From the NCBI GenBank assembly GCA_030430565.1, contig JAUIKS010000009.1, positions 62,001-126,000 of the forward strand: 64,000 nt of DNA, in the 5' to 3' direction. The notes beneath the pieces are model-generated. The model was not told where the DNA came from and did not search any database. It was given only the letters and a program-made list of their open reading frames with translations. Position 1 is the stretch's first letter. The number at the start of each line of letters is the position of its first letter. Source of the DNA: Polyangia bacterium (GTDB lineage: Bacteria; Myxococcota_A; Polyangia; Nannocystales; Nannocystaceae). The position numbers and the translations under genes were made by a program. Positions 11,029 to 18,701 of this stretch are shown piece after piece.

Positions 11029-11043
11029 GAAAAATAGCCGGCG

Positions 11044-11688
11044 ATGTCTGCGCGACCGTGGTTGAGGTTTGAGCCCGAGGAGCATCCCGAGCGTGGGTCA
11101 CCGCTTCTGCTCGCGTTGGCGGACTCGCTGCACGCCGCGGGCGCGGCGGTGATCGTACGCGTCGGCGACGAGAATTTGATCCGCAGTCGGCGCGCGGGGG
11201 ACGCTCCCGGTCCGGCGTTTTTTGTCATCGTCGAGGGCTTGCCGAACCTCTTGCACGAGTTCGTGCACATCGTCCTGGTCGGGTGTTTGGCCGATGATCA
11301 TGGGATCGACTACGGGCTGATCCCCTTTGATGTCTCAACGCAAGCGGGCCGCGATCAACTGTGGGATGAGTTGGCCGCCTGCGTGGTCTCGTGCGCGTAC
11401 CTTCCGCGTGCGCGCGCAGCTCCCTGGTTCGCCGAGCAGATCGGGATCCAGGGGGCGTTTTTTGGCCTTGGGGACCTCGAGGCTGATGTGTGGCCGATGA
11501 TCGAGATGGTCGACTCCGCGCGCGCCGCTCACCCAGGCGAACTCGAGATGACGCTGTCGCGCGCATACGAGCGGGTCGAGCAGCGCCTTCGCGCCGTGGG
11601 AGCCGAGCCGGCGTTGGCCCGGCCGGTGGTCCGGTGGCGCTTCGATGTCCTGTGGGAGGGCCTGCGCGAAGCCGCGCGAACCCCGTGA
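11044..11688 (+). CDS. Putative zinc peptidase-like protein with HExxH motif (ImmA/IrrE-like)
   Basis: 214 aa. Seen in sequence: LPNLLHEFVHIVLVG carries an HExxH zinc signature at about residues 75-79, and roughly 35 residues later DELAACVVSCAYLP resembles the E-x-x-A-x-x-F/V-A-x-x-L-L-x-P helix that supplies the third zinc ligand in ImmA/IrrE peptidases. The N-terminus (AAGAAVIVRVGDENLIRS) could be the small beta sheet before the active helix. No signal peptide or membrane segment is present, so it is probably cytoplasmic. Family knowledge: ImmA/IrrE proteins cleave regulators or repressors. A helix-turn-helix partner is not adjacent, although an ECF sigma cluster begins 0.75 kb downstream. 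The assignment is a motif-level inference. Confidence 0.55.
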   Translation: MSARPWLRFEPEEHPERGSPLLLALADSLHAAGAAVIVRVGDENLIRSRRAGDAPGPAFFVIVEGLPNLLHEFVHIVLVGCLADDHGIDYGLIPFDVSTQAGRDQLWDELAACVVSCAYLPRARAAPWFAEQIGIQGAFFGLGDLEADVWPMIEMVDSARAAHPGELEMTLSRAYERVEQRLRAVGAEPALARPVVRWRFDVLWEGLREAARTP

Positions 11689-11780
11689 AGCGGCGCAAGA
11701 ACGGTGAATCTGGCCGATAATCGGGCAAGGTGGCGGCAAGGAACGCGGGCAAGAAACACTTGCCGTGGTGGTGAAACCAG

Positions 11781-12428
11781 ATGAACAATTCCCGGGTCGC
11801 AATTCAGGAACCGTTCTTTTCCCCGTCTGCGCCTGCCATGCGTTCTACTCTGTCCCGATTTCGCTCGTCTGCGATGTGCGGATTTCCCGCGCTCGCTACC
11901 GTCGCCGCCTACGCGGCCCTCGGCTCGCGCGAAGCCCACGCCTGGACGGGCGTAGGTGATCTCGTGACCGGCGTAGCGAGCGACAGCTGCAATCTCGGCG
12001 CGAACCTGCTCTCGGCGCTGTGGGGCAGCGTGGTCATCTCGACCTCGTCCAGTCAGCCCGTGGCGGCGTGCGGCAGCTCGATCCTCCTCGACCTCGGCTT
12101 CTTGGCGATCCTCGTGCTCGCCGTCATCGTAGTCGTCCGGATCCGCCACCACACCGAGCGCGGTCGGCTCGAGCTGGCGCGTCGCTACATAGAGCAGGGA
12201 ATCGAGCCGCCCGAGTCGTTGTTCCCATCAGCGGCTCGAGCGGATCTCCGACGCGGGATCGTCCTTATCGCCGCTGGCATCGGCATGCTGGTCGCGTCGC
12301 TGTTTACGAGTCACAGCTCTTCCTCCTCGCTCTCCAACTTCGGTCCGGCGGGTCTCATCCCCGGCTTTGTCGGTCTCGGCTATCTAGTCTCGTTCGCGGT
12401 TTCGAAGTTCACCGCGCGCGACAAGTGA
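11781..12428 (+). CDS. DUF6249-like membrane protein upstream of an ECF sigma factor
   Basis: Up to 215 aa; the ATG at 11838 (MRSTLSRFRSS) gives a more typical signal peptide ending at AHA and may be the true start. A Cys-containing periplasmic segment is followed by three hydrophobic helices: LDLGFLAILVLAVIVVV, GIVLIAAGIGMLVASLF and LIPGFVGLGYLVSFAVS. The phrase RHHTERGRLELARRYIEQGIEPPESLF between helices is characteristic, as I recall it, of DUF6249 membrane proteins, which often sit beside ECF sigma factor genes. Here the sigma factor starts 8 nt downstream, supporting an operon. Its role may be sensing or anti-sigma function, by inference. Confidence 0.65.
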   Translation: MNNSRVAIQEPFFSPSAPAMRSTLSRFRSSAMCGFPALATVAAYAALGSREAHAWTGVGDLVTGVASDSCNLGANLLSALWGSVVISTSSSQPVAACGSSILLDLGFLAILVLAVIVVVRIRHHTERGRLELARRYIEQGIEPPESLFPSAARADLRRGIVLIAAGIGMLVASLFTSHSSSSSLSNFGPAGLIPGFVGLGYLVSFAVSKFTARDK

Positions 12429-12436
12429 CGCACACC

Positions 12437-13132
12437 ATGCCCAAGTCCATCTCCTCCGCGACTGTCTCCGCCGCCGTTTGGCAGACGACGCGTCGTCCGA
12501 CCGAGGCGCTCGGCGAACTCCCCGACACCGAACTCGTCCGGCTCGCGGCGCGTCTGGGTCAGCAGCGGGCGTTCGCGGAGCTCGTCCGTCGGCATCAGGG
12601 CAAGGTGCGTGGCCTGCTCCTGCGCCTGACGAGCGATCGCACGCTGGCCGATGATCTCGCCCAGGAGGCGTTTCTTCGGGCCTACCGCGGGTTGGTCGGC
12701 TTCGAAGGTCGGGCCCGGTTCTCGACCTGGCTGTACCGCATCACCTACAACGTTTATCTCAACCATCGCGCCCGCGTCCGCGAGCTGGCCGCGCTGCCCG
12801 ATGGTTTTGAGTCGGGCGCCGCCGCCCCCGAGACCGCGTTGAGCCCGGCGCGCGCCGATCTGCGCCGCGACCTCGACGCCGCGATCGCGTCGCTGCCCGA
12901 GCGCTACCGGGCGGTCGTGATGCTCTACTACCTCGAGGATGTCTCGTACCCGGAGATCGCGGAGATCCTGGGGATTCCGCTGGGCACGGTGAAGACCCAC
13001 CTGCACCGCGCCAAGAAGATGCTGCGCGCGCACATGCGGGGCTGGGGTACCACTCCCGTCAAGGCCGACGGCAAGTCCTCGTCCAGGTCCGGGAAGCATG
13101 CCAGGGCTACGTCTCGTAAGCGCTCCGCCTGA
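12437..13132 (+). CDS. ECF-type RNA polymerase sigma factor (sigma70 family)
   Basis: 231 aa from the ATG at 12437. Region 2 spans about 35-105 (LVRRHQGKVRGLLLRLTSDRTLADDLAQEAFLRAYRGL, then RFSTWLYRITYN), and region 4 spans about 150-205 (LPERYRAVVMLYYLEDVSYPEIAEILGIPLGTVKTHLHRAKKML). These are the -10 and -35 recognition domains; there is no region 1.1 or 3. The C-terminal 30 residues are basic. It follows the DUF6249-like gene by 8 nt and its 3' end overlaps the next gene by 35 nt, so the three genes probably form one unit encoding a sigma factor and its membrane-bound controllers. Confidence 0.93.
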   Translation: MPKSISSATVSAAVWQTTRRPTEALGELPDTELVRLAARLGQQRAFAELVRRHQGKVRGLLLRLTSDRTLADDLAQEAFLRAYRGLVGFEGRARFSTWLYRITYNVYLNHRARVRELAALPDGFESGAAAPETALSPARADLRRDLDAAIASLPERYRAVVMLYYLEDVSYPEIAEILGIPLGTVKTHLHRAKKMLRAHMRGWGTTPVKADGKSSSRSGKHARATSRKRSA

Positions 13133-13535
13133 GCCGCCGTTCGCAGGGGCGAGGGCGACGCTCTCGGGCCGCGAGCGCGAGGATGCGTTCCTCGAGTATC
13201 TCTACGATCTCGAGGTCGGGTCTGAGACGCTGCGACGCGATCCCAGCGGCGCGACCTGGCTGGCGCCGCGATGGCGGGCTGCGGTCGAGCGAGAGCCGGC
13301 GCTGCGAGCAGCGCTGGAGACCTACGTGCACGAGGAGCTCGAGCTGTTCGAGAGCGTGCGCGTACGGGCGGACTTCGTGTTTACGACCGCGGTGGTCTCG
13401 GCGACCGAGCCGGCCGAGATGCTGGGCTTTGGCCTCGATCCTCGCTACCGGACGTGGATCGTGGCGGGGGCGTGGGCGCTGGCGATCGGCGTGGCGTACT
13501 TGATGTGGATGCAGCTGGTCCACACGCTGCAGTAG
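13098..13535 (+). CDS. Small tail-anchored protein overlapping the sigma factor gene (possible anti-sigma)
   Basis: 145 aa. The N-terminal 110 residues are charged and helical (LSGREREDAFLEYLYDLEVGSETLRRD, ALETYVHEELELFESVRVRADF), and a single membrane helix lies near the C-terminus (TWIVAGAWALAIGVAYLMWMQ). The ATG at 13098 lies inside the sigma factor frame, giving a 35-nt overlap that suggests translational coupling. Position and topology fit an anti-sigma factor, but the HxxxCxxC motif of zinc anti-sigma factors is absent. The function is therefore inferred from context only. Confidence 0.65.
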   Translation: MPGLRLVSAPPEPPFAGARATLSGREREDAFLEYLYDLEVGSETLRRDPSGATWLAPRWRAAVEREPALRAALETYVHEELELFESVRVRADFVFTTAVVSATEPAEMLGFGLDPRYRTWIVAGAWALAIGVAYLMWMQLVHTLQ

Positions 13536-13545
13536 CGTTGGAGGC

Positions 13546-13569
13546 CTCGGTCTAGACCGAGACGGTTTT
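13546..13569 (+). terminator. Palindrome plus T run after the sigma factor cluster
   Basis: A perfect 16-nt palindrome, CTCGGTCTAGACCGAG (13546-13561), lies 10 nt after the stop of the tail-anchored gene and is followed by ACGG and four T residues. It can form a 6-bp stem with a CTAG loop. It is a plausible short terminator, or a dyad binding site. Confidence 0.45.
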
Positions 13570-13761
13570 CGCGATCTCGGGTGTCCGCAGGGCCAGCTGC
13601 CGTCGAGACGCGCGGCGATAAGCCGCAGCCGGGAGATTTTGTAAAAAATAATAGGAGTTTAGGGCCGAGAATCGCGTCTGCGTAGGGGCTGAGACGCAGA
13701 GTGAGCGCGTGTTGAGGCGTCGGGCTGGTGCGTCGCGCGCGGGGGTGTTACGAGGCCGTTG

Positions 13762-14985
13762 ATGGCGGGCGCAGCAGCGAGCATCTCGGAGGGGGCGAGC
13801 GACGAGAGGGTCGCGTCGCCGCGACATCCGACCTGGTCGGAGGTTCCGGCAGAGCAGTGGAGCGACTGGCGCTGGCAGCTGCGCAACCGGATCACGACCC
13901 AGGAGGCGCTCGAGCGCTTGGTCGAGCTGACACCGGAGGAGCGCGAGGGGATCGCCGGGCGCGCGGACTCGTTCCCCTTCGCGATCACGCCCTACTACAT
14001 GTCTCTTGTGCAGGGCCCCGGTTGCCCGGTGCGGCGGCAGGCGATCCCGCACGCGGATGAGCTGGTGACGACGCCGTGGGACCTGGTCGATCCGCTCGCG
14101 GAGGAGGAGCACAGCCCGGTGCCGATCCTCTCGCACCGGTACCCGGATCGCGCGCTGCTGTACGCGACGCACAATTGCCCGGTGTACTGCCGGCACTGCA
14201 CGCGCCAGCGCAAGGTCGGCGACGCCAGCTCGTCGCCGCCGCGGGCGATGTTTGAGCAGGTCTACGCGTATCTGCGGCGGACGCCGGCGGTCCGCGATGT
14301 ACTGGTCTCGGGCGGCGATCCGCTGAGCCTCTCGGATCAGCGCCTCGAGGAGATCGTGCGGGCGCTGCGGGCGATCCCGAGCGTCGAGATCATCCGGCTG
14401 TGCACGCGCAACCCGGTGACGCTGCCGCAGCGGATCACCGCGGCGCTTGTGGAGCGACTCCGGCCGTATCACCCGCTGTACGTGAACACGCACTTCAACC
14501 ATCCGCGCGAGTGCACGCCCGAGGCAGGACTGGCGCTGACGCGGCTGGCCGACGCGGGCTTCGTGTGCGGCAATCAGATGGTGCTGCTGCGGGGGATCAA
14601 CGATGATCCCGCGACGGTCGAGACGCTGAACCGCTGGCTGCTGCGCCACCGCTGCCGCCCGTACTACATGCTTCAGTGCGATCCCGTGGTCGGCACGGCG
14701 CACTTGCGAACGCCGGTGGCCGCGGGCACCGAGATCGTCGACGCGCTGCGCGGGCGGGTGAGCGGGTTGGGGCTGCCGCACTTCGTCATCGACCTGCCGG
14801 GCGGGGGCGGGAAGACGGCGCTGACGCCGGACCGACTCGTGCGCACGCGCGGGCGCTCGCTGGTGTTTCGCAACGTTGAGGGCCGCGAGTTTGAGTACGT
14901 CGACGCGCCGATGCGGGGCGGACCAGGGACTAGCGAGGGCGGGGCGCGGTCGGTCGCACGCGACCTCGAGCCACCGACGCGGTGA
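13762..14985 (+). CDS. kamA: KamA-family radical SAM protein (lysine 2,3-aminomutase-like)
   Basis: 407 aa from the ATG at 13762 (a TTG precedes it in frame). The radical SAM cluster motif CPVYCRHC has cysteines at 139, 143 and 146, and PGGGGKTAL carries the PLP-binding Lys at about 351. The typical FPFAITPYYMSL, VLVSGGDPL and HFNHPREC blocks are present. Family members use S-adenosylmethionine, a 4Fe-4S cluster and PLP to convert L-alpha-lysine to beta-lysine, or, as EpmB, act on lysine for EF-P modification. Length is closer to KamA (about 410-420) than to EpmB (about 340). No epmA, efp or lysine-fermentation gene is adjacent, so the substrate stays open. Confidence 0.88.
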   Translation: MAGAAASISEGASDERVASPRHPTWSEVPAEQWSDWRWQLRNRITTQEALERLVELTPEEREGIAGRADSFPFAITPYYMSLVQGPGCPVRRQAIPHADELVTTPWDLVDPLAEEEHSPVPILSHRYPDRALLYATHNCPVYCRHCTRQRKVGDASSSPPRAMFEQVYAYLRRTPAVRDVLVSGGDPLSLSDQRLEEIVRALRAIPSVEIIRLCTRNPVTLPQRITAALVERLRPYHPLYVNTHFNHPRECTPEAGLALTRLADAGFVCGNQMVLLRGINDDPATVETLNRWLLRHRCRPYYMLQCDPVVGTAHLRTPVAAGTEIVDALRGRVSGLGLPHFVIDLPGGGGKTALTPDRLVRTRGRSLVFRNVEGREFEYVDAPMRGGPGTSEGGARSVARDLEPPTR

Positions 14986-15028
14986 AGCGCTCTGTGCGCG
15001 GACGGTCCGGCGTGCTATTGCTCGCTGC

Positions 15029-15808
15029 GTGCCCGTTCGGTTTGGTCCTGCACGGTACCGCCTGCTCAGCGCCGCGCTTATGAGCGGTCTGCTGGCTGTG
15101 GCGGCTTGTAAGTCGACGACGTCCGACCCGGAGACGAACCCGCCGACCGGAGGCGAGACCGGCGGCGAGGCCACGAACGGCGTGCCCGACGGTGACGCGG
15201 GCGACGCGGGCGATACGGGCGTCGCTGCGGCGGAGGAGACGGGACCCAGTCGCGGGCAGGAGGCGCTCGCGGTCCTCGACGCGCTGCAGAAGAAGATCGA
15301 CGACGAGAGCGAGACGAAGGCGGATCGCAAGCAGGCCCACGAGAAGATCCTCGAGTGGGATGACGGCTCGGCGGAGTACGCCTTCGCCCGCGCGGCGCTC
15401 GCGGGTCGCCGGGCGCAGGCCCAGGGCATGAAGGCCGGCGGCTTGGTCGAGGAGGCTGAGGCCTACGCGCTGAAGTCGATCGAGAAAGATCCGGAGCTTC
15501 GAGAGGGCGCCGCGCAGCGGCTGCTGGGATCGCTCTACGTGTTAGCGCCCGGGCGGATGGTGAAGCACGGCGACTCGGAGAAGGGTCTCGAGATGCTCGA
15601 GAAGGACGTCGAGGCCCACCCGGAGCGAGCCGATTCACACCTGCGCGTGGCCGAGGGCTACATCGCGCTGGATGATCCCGAGCCCGCGTTCTCGCACCTG
15701 TGCTTCTGTCTGGGGGCCAAGGACTCCATGGGGGGTGAGGATCAGCGCCTGCTCGCCCAGTTGATCAAGGATGTTGGCGGCGAGGCGACGCTCGGCTGTG
15801 GCGGTTGA
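15029..15808 (+). CDS. Putative lipoprotein with TPR-like helices
   Basis: 259 aa from a GTG at 15029, which yields MPVRFGPARYRLLSAALMSG followed by the lipobox LAVAAC with Cys27. A Thr/Glu/Gly/Asp-rich spacer (about 28-65) precedes a helical domain. This contains TPR-like pairs such as LVEEAEAYALKSIEKDPELREGA and LEMLEKDVEAHPERADSHLRVAEGYIAL. It is probably anchored in the outer or inner membrane and acts as a scaffold. The next lipoprotein gene begins about 50 nt downstream on the same strand, so the two may be co-transcribed. No specific family recognised. Confidence 0.65.
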   Translation: MPVRFGPARYRLLSAALMSGLLAVAACKSTTSDPETNPPTGGETGGEATNGVPDGDAGDAGDTGVAAAEETGPSRGQEALAVLDALQKKIDDESETKADRKQAHEKILEWDDGSAEYAFARAALAGRRAQAQGMKAGGLVEEAEAYALKSIEKDPELREGAAQRLLGSLYVLAPGRMVKHGDSEKGLEMLEKDVEAHPERADSHLRVAEGYIALDDPEPAFSHLCFCLGAKDSMGGEDQRLLAQLIKDVGGEATLGCGG

Positions 15809-15860
15809 GCCGCGGGGCCCGGCGGCGCGTTTGCTCGTGGGAATGGGACGGCGGGGGACG

Positions 15861-18701
15861 ATGCGGGCGAACTGGGCGTTGGCGAGCGCGTTGTGCCTGG
15901 GGCTCGGTCTGGGCGCGGGATGTCATCACAAGCTGCCGCGGCTGACTGCGGCGGGGGAGCACGCCCAGGTCGTGGCGCGGGTCGCGAAGTCACGGCGCGA
16001 GCCAAAGCGCAAGGCCGCGCGCGCCTACGCCGAGTCGCTCGCGGCGCTCGGCCGCGTCGACCAGGCCCGCGCGGTGCTGTCCCGTGATTACCGGAAGACC
16101 GGGCAGATCGAGTCGCTCTTGGCGCTGGCCGATCTCGAGGCGGCGCAGGGGCTGCTGGGGCTAGCGATCGCCCACTACGAGCGGATCTCGAGCCTGGACG
16201 CGCAGATCCTGAAGGGGCGGGAGGATGTCTGTCGATTGCTGCAGCGGCGGGCGGCCCGGTTCCTGGCCCAAGAGGAAGGTCTGGCTGCAGACCAGGACAT
16301 GCGGCGCGCCGCTGAGCTGTGTCCCCCGCGTGAGGAGGGCGGCCTCGTGCCGTCGACCGGCGCGGGCTTTGATCACGAATTGATGGCGAGGGCGCGCGCG
16401 CTCGCGGAGCAGCAGGCCCGGGAGCAGCGGACGCAGATCCGATGCGAGGGGAGCCGCTGCGAGCCGAAGTCGGGCGCCGAGCGCCGGGCGATCTTGGAGC
16501 AGGCCTTGGCCGTTGCGCGCGCGGCGGGTCCGGCCGCGCTCCGGGCCGCGTTGATCGCGAACGCGGCCCAAGGGACGGCCGAGGACGCGATCTCGCTGCT
16601 GCGCGCTGAGTTGTACGGGGCGCTCGGTCCGGATGTGGTCACGGATGACGAGGTGCGGCGCTGGATCGGCTACACCTCGCGCTCCGAGCTGTCCGCGGCG
16701 TTGACCAAGCACGATCCGATCACGGACTCGTACGTGCGGCTGCGGGTCAATCGCCTGGGGATCGCGTACCGGCTGGAGGACTCCGGGGAGGCCAAGGGCG
16801 GCTCTCGGGCCGCGCTCATGTCACGGGTGCTCGAGGGGCTCGCGGCGTCCAAGACCCCGGCCAAGGGCTGGCGCGTGTTGGTCCTGCTCGGCGACGTCTC
16901 CGCGGCGCAGCTCGAGCTGACGTCTGGCCTGCGGGCGTTGGCGCAGATGCCGTCACCGACCCCGACGCCGAGCGGGACGCCGGCGAGCCCGAAACCAGCG
17001 ACGCAGCCCGGTGATACGCCGTCTACCGCAGAGGCGGAGGATCCGGGTCAGGCGCCGACGCCCAGCCACGGGGTCACGCCACCCAGTCACTGGGCGGCGA
17101 AGGTGCCGGTCACGCAGGGGACCTTGGTCGAGCTGCTCGTGCTCGCGCGGATGCGCGCCGCCCGTGACCGCCAGGATGAGGCTCTAGAGATCACGCGCTT
17201 CACCCTGGCTGAGGCCCGCGCGTCGGGCCTGGCCCAGGCCGAGGAGCTGGCCGTCGTCGAGGCCCGGCGCTTGCTGGCGGACGGGAAGCCGTGGCAGGCC
17301 GTCGCGGTCGTTGACGCGGTGCCCGGGGTCGTGGCCGAGTCCGTCGAGCGAGCCGCCGGTTCGGCCATCGCGCTCGCGCACGTCAGCTGCGAGGATCACT
17401 GCGGGGTTGACGAAGATCGCGCCGTGGCCGAGCGGGTGCTCGGCGAAGCGTGGGTGCGAGGACGCGCGGATCGACTGCTCGAGGCAGCCTTGGGCCGCCT
17501 CGCGGTTCAGGCGCCGGTCGGTGATTGTCCGACACCGGGCGAGCTGCTCGCGGGGGACGCGAGCGGCTCGTTGGCGGACGCGATGCGGGCCGCCCGCGAG
17601 GATCTGGACGCCCCGGGGGTCGCGGACGCGCTCCGCCGGTCGATCGAGTCCGACATGACGCTGGTGTGCGCGGGGCGCTACGCCATCCCGCTCCTCGAGG
17701 CCGGAGGCTATCGCCAGACCGCCTACGCCCTGGGCGACGCGCTGGCCCAGGCGCCGCAGATGGTCGCGGCCAGTCAGCTGGCGCTTCAGGCCGAGCTGGC
17801 GGTGGTCGCCGGCCAGGGCGAGCGCGCGGTGTTGCTGGCGCGCGGGGCTGCGGGCGCCGCGAGCGATCCGCGGGCGGTCTGGCGCCGCGCCCAAGAGTTC
17901 GGACGACTGGCCGGGGATCGGGACTACGAGATGCTGGCCATCCACGAGGGCCTGCTGCACACGCCGCCGGACGAAGCCGCCGGTCTACGCCGAGACCTGG
18001 TGCTCCGCGCGTTGATCGACGCCGAACTCGGGTGGGTGCTGAAGAACATGGAGATCGGCCGGGAGACCCTGGCCCAGCAGGTCGAGACCTACTTCGCCGA
18101 GATCCCCAAGGCCCAGCGCTACGCGGCGCGTGAGGCCATGGCGAAGGCGCTCGCGCGCGAGGCCTGGTCCACCGATGGCGTCGGGGATGGGCTGCAGAGC
18201 GTGCTGTGGCCCGAGCCCGAGATGCTCGGTCGCCACCCGGCCAGCGTGGCCAGCCTGTACGACGCGACATCCGGGCGCTCGCTCGGGCACACCGGGGGCA
18301 TGACCTTCTCGGTCCACCCGCTCGAGCCGGTGAAGATGGCGATCGTGATCCGCCCCGAGGACGCGATCCCGACGATCACGACCACCTACTGCGCGGACGA
18401 TGATCTCGTGCCGCTCCGGCTGCAGGTCAGCAAGATCGCGGACGACGCGAGCCGACGCCGTCGGACCGCGATCGGGCTGGCTGTGACCGCGCCCGAGGCC
18501 GAGCGTGTGGCCGCGCTCGAGAACTTGCTCTCGGACGTTGCTGCGTCGGGCGAGGACAGCCGTCGCGCGCAGATCGTCGGCCTCCTGGTCGCGGGGCTCG
18601 CCGCCTACCCGTCGACGGGCGCGGAGCCGATGGTGCGTGAGCCCGACGCGCTCGTGCGCCTGGCGTTCCGTCTCGATGACCGGCCCGAGGAGTCTGATTG
18701 A
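15861..18701 (+). CDS. Large TPR-like lipoprotein
   Basis: 946 aa from the ATG at 15861, preferred because GCGGGGGA lies just upstream; an in-frame ATG at 15843 is possible. The signal peptide MRANWALASALCLGLGLGAGC ends in a lipobox with Cys21. The body is almost all helical with degenerate TPR pairs (AYAESLAALGRVDQARAVL, LEAAQGLLGLAIAHYERI, ALEITRFTLAEARASGLAQAEEL). Residues about 365-415 are a Pro/Thr/Ser-rich spacer. Near the C-terminus a beta-rich piece (SLGHTGGMTFSVHPLEPVKMAIVIRP) interrupts the helices. It may be an envelope scaffold. The stop codon overlaps the possible TTG start of the next gene. Confidence 0.7.
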   Translation: MRANWALASALCLGLGLGAGCHHKLPRLTAAGEHAQVVARVAKSRREPKRKAARAYAESLAALGRVDQARAVLSRDYRKTGQIESLLALADLEAAQGLLGLAIAHYERISSLDAQILKGREDVCRLLQRRAARFLAQEEGLAADQDMRRAAELCPPREEGGLVPSTGAGFDHELMARARALAEQQAREQRTQIRCEGSRCEPKSGAERRAILEQALAVARAAGPAALRAALIANAAQGTAEDAISLLRAELYGALGPDVVTDDEVRRWIGYTSRSELSAALTKHDPITDSYVRLRVNRLGIAYRLEDSGEAKGGSRAALMSRVLEGLAASKTPAKGWRVLVLLGDVSAAQLELTSGLRALAQMPSPTPTPSGTPASPKPATQPGDTPSTAEAEDPGQAPTPSHGVTPPSHWAAKVPVTQGTLVELLVLARMRAARDRQDEALEITRFTLAEARASGLAQAEELAVVEARRLLADGKPWQAVAVVDAVPGVVAESVERAAGSAIALAHVSCEDHCGVDEDRAVAERVLGEAWVRGRADRLLEAALGRLAVQAPVGDCPTPGELLAGDASGSLADAMRAAREDLDAPGVADALRRSIESDMTLVCAGRYAIPLLEAGGYRQTAYALGDALAQAPQMVAASQLALQAELAVVAGQGERAVLLARGAAGAASDPRAVWRRAQEFGRLAGDRDYEMLAIHEGLLHTPPDEAAGLRRDLVLRALIDAELGWVLKNMEIGRETLAQQVETYFAEIPKAQRYAAREAMAKALAREAWSTDGVGDGLQSVLWPEPEMLGRHPASVASLYDATSGRSLGHTGGMTFSVHPLEPVKMAIVIRPEDAIPTITTTYCADDDLVPLRLQVSKIADDASRRRRTAIGLAVTAPEAERVAALENLLSDVAASGEDSRRAQIVGLLVAGLAAYPSTGAEPMVREPDALVRLAFRLDDRPEESD

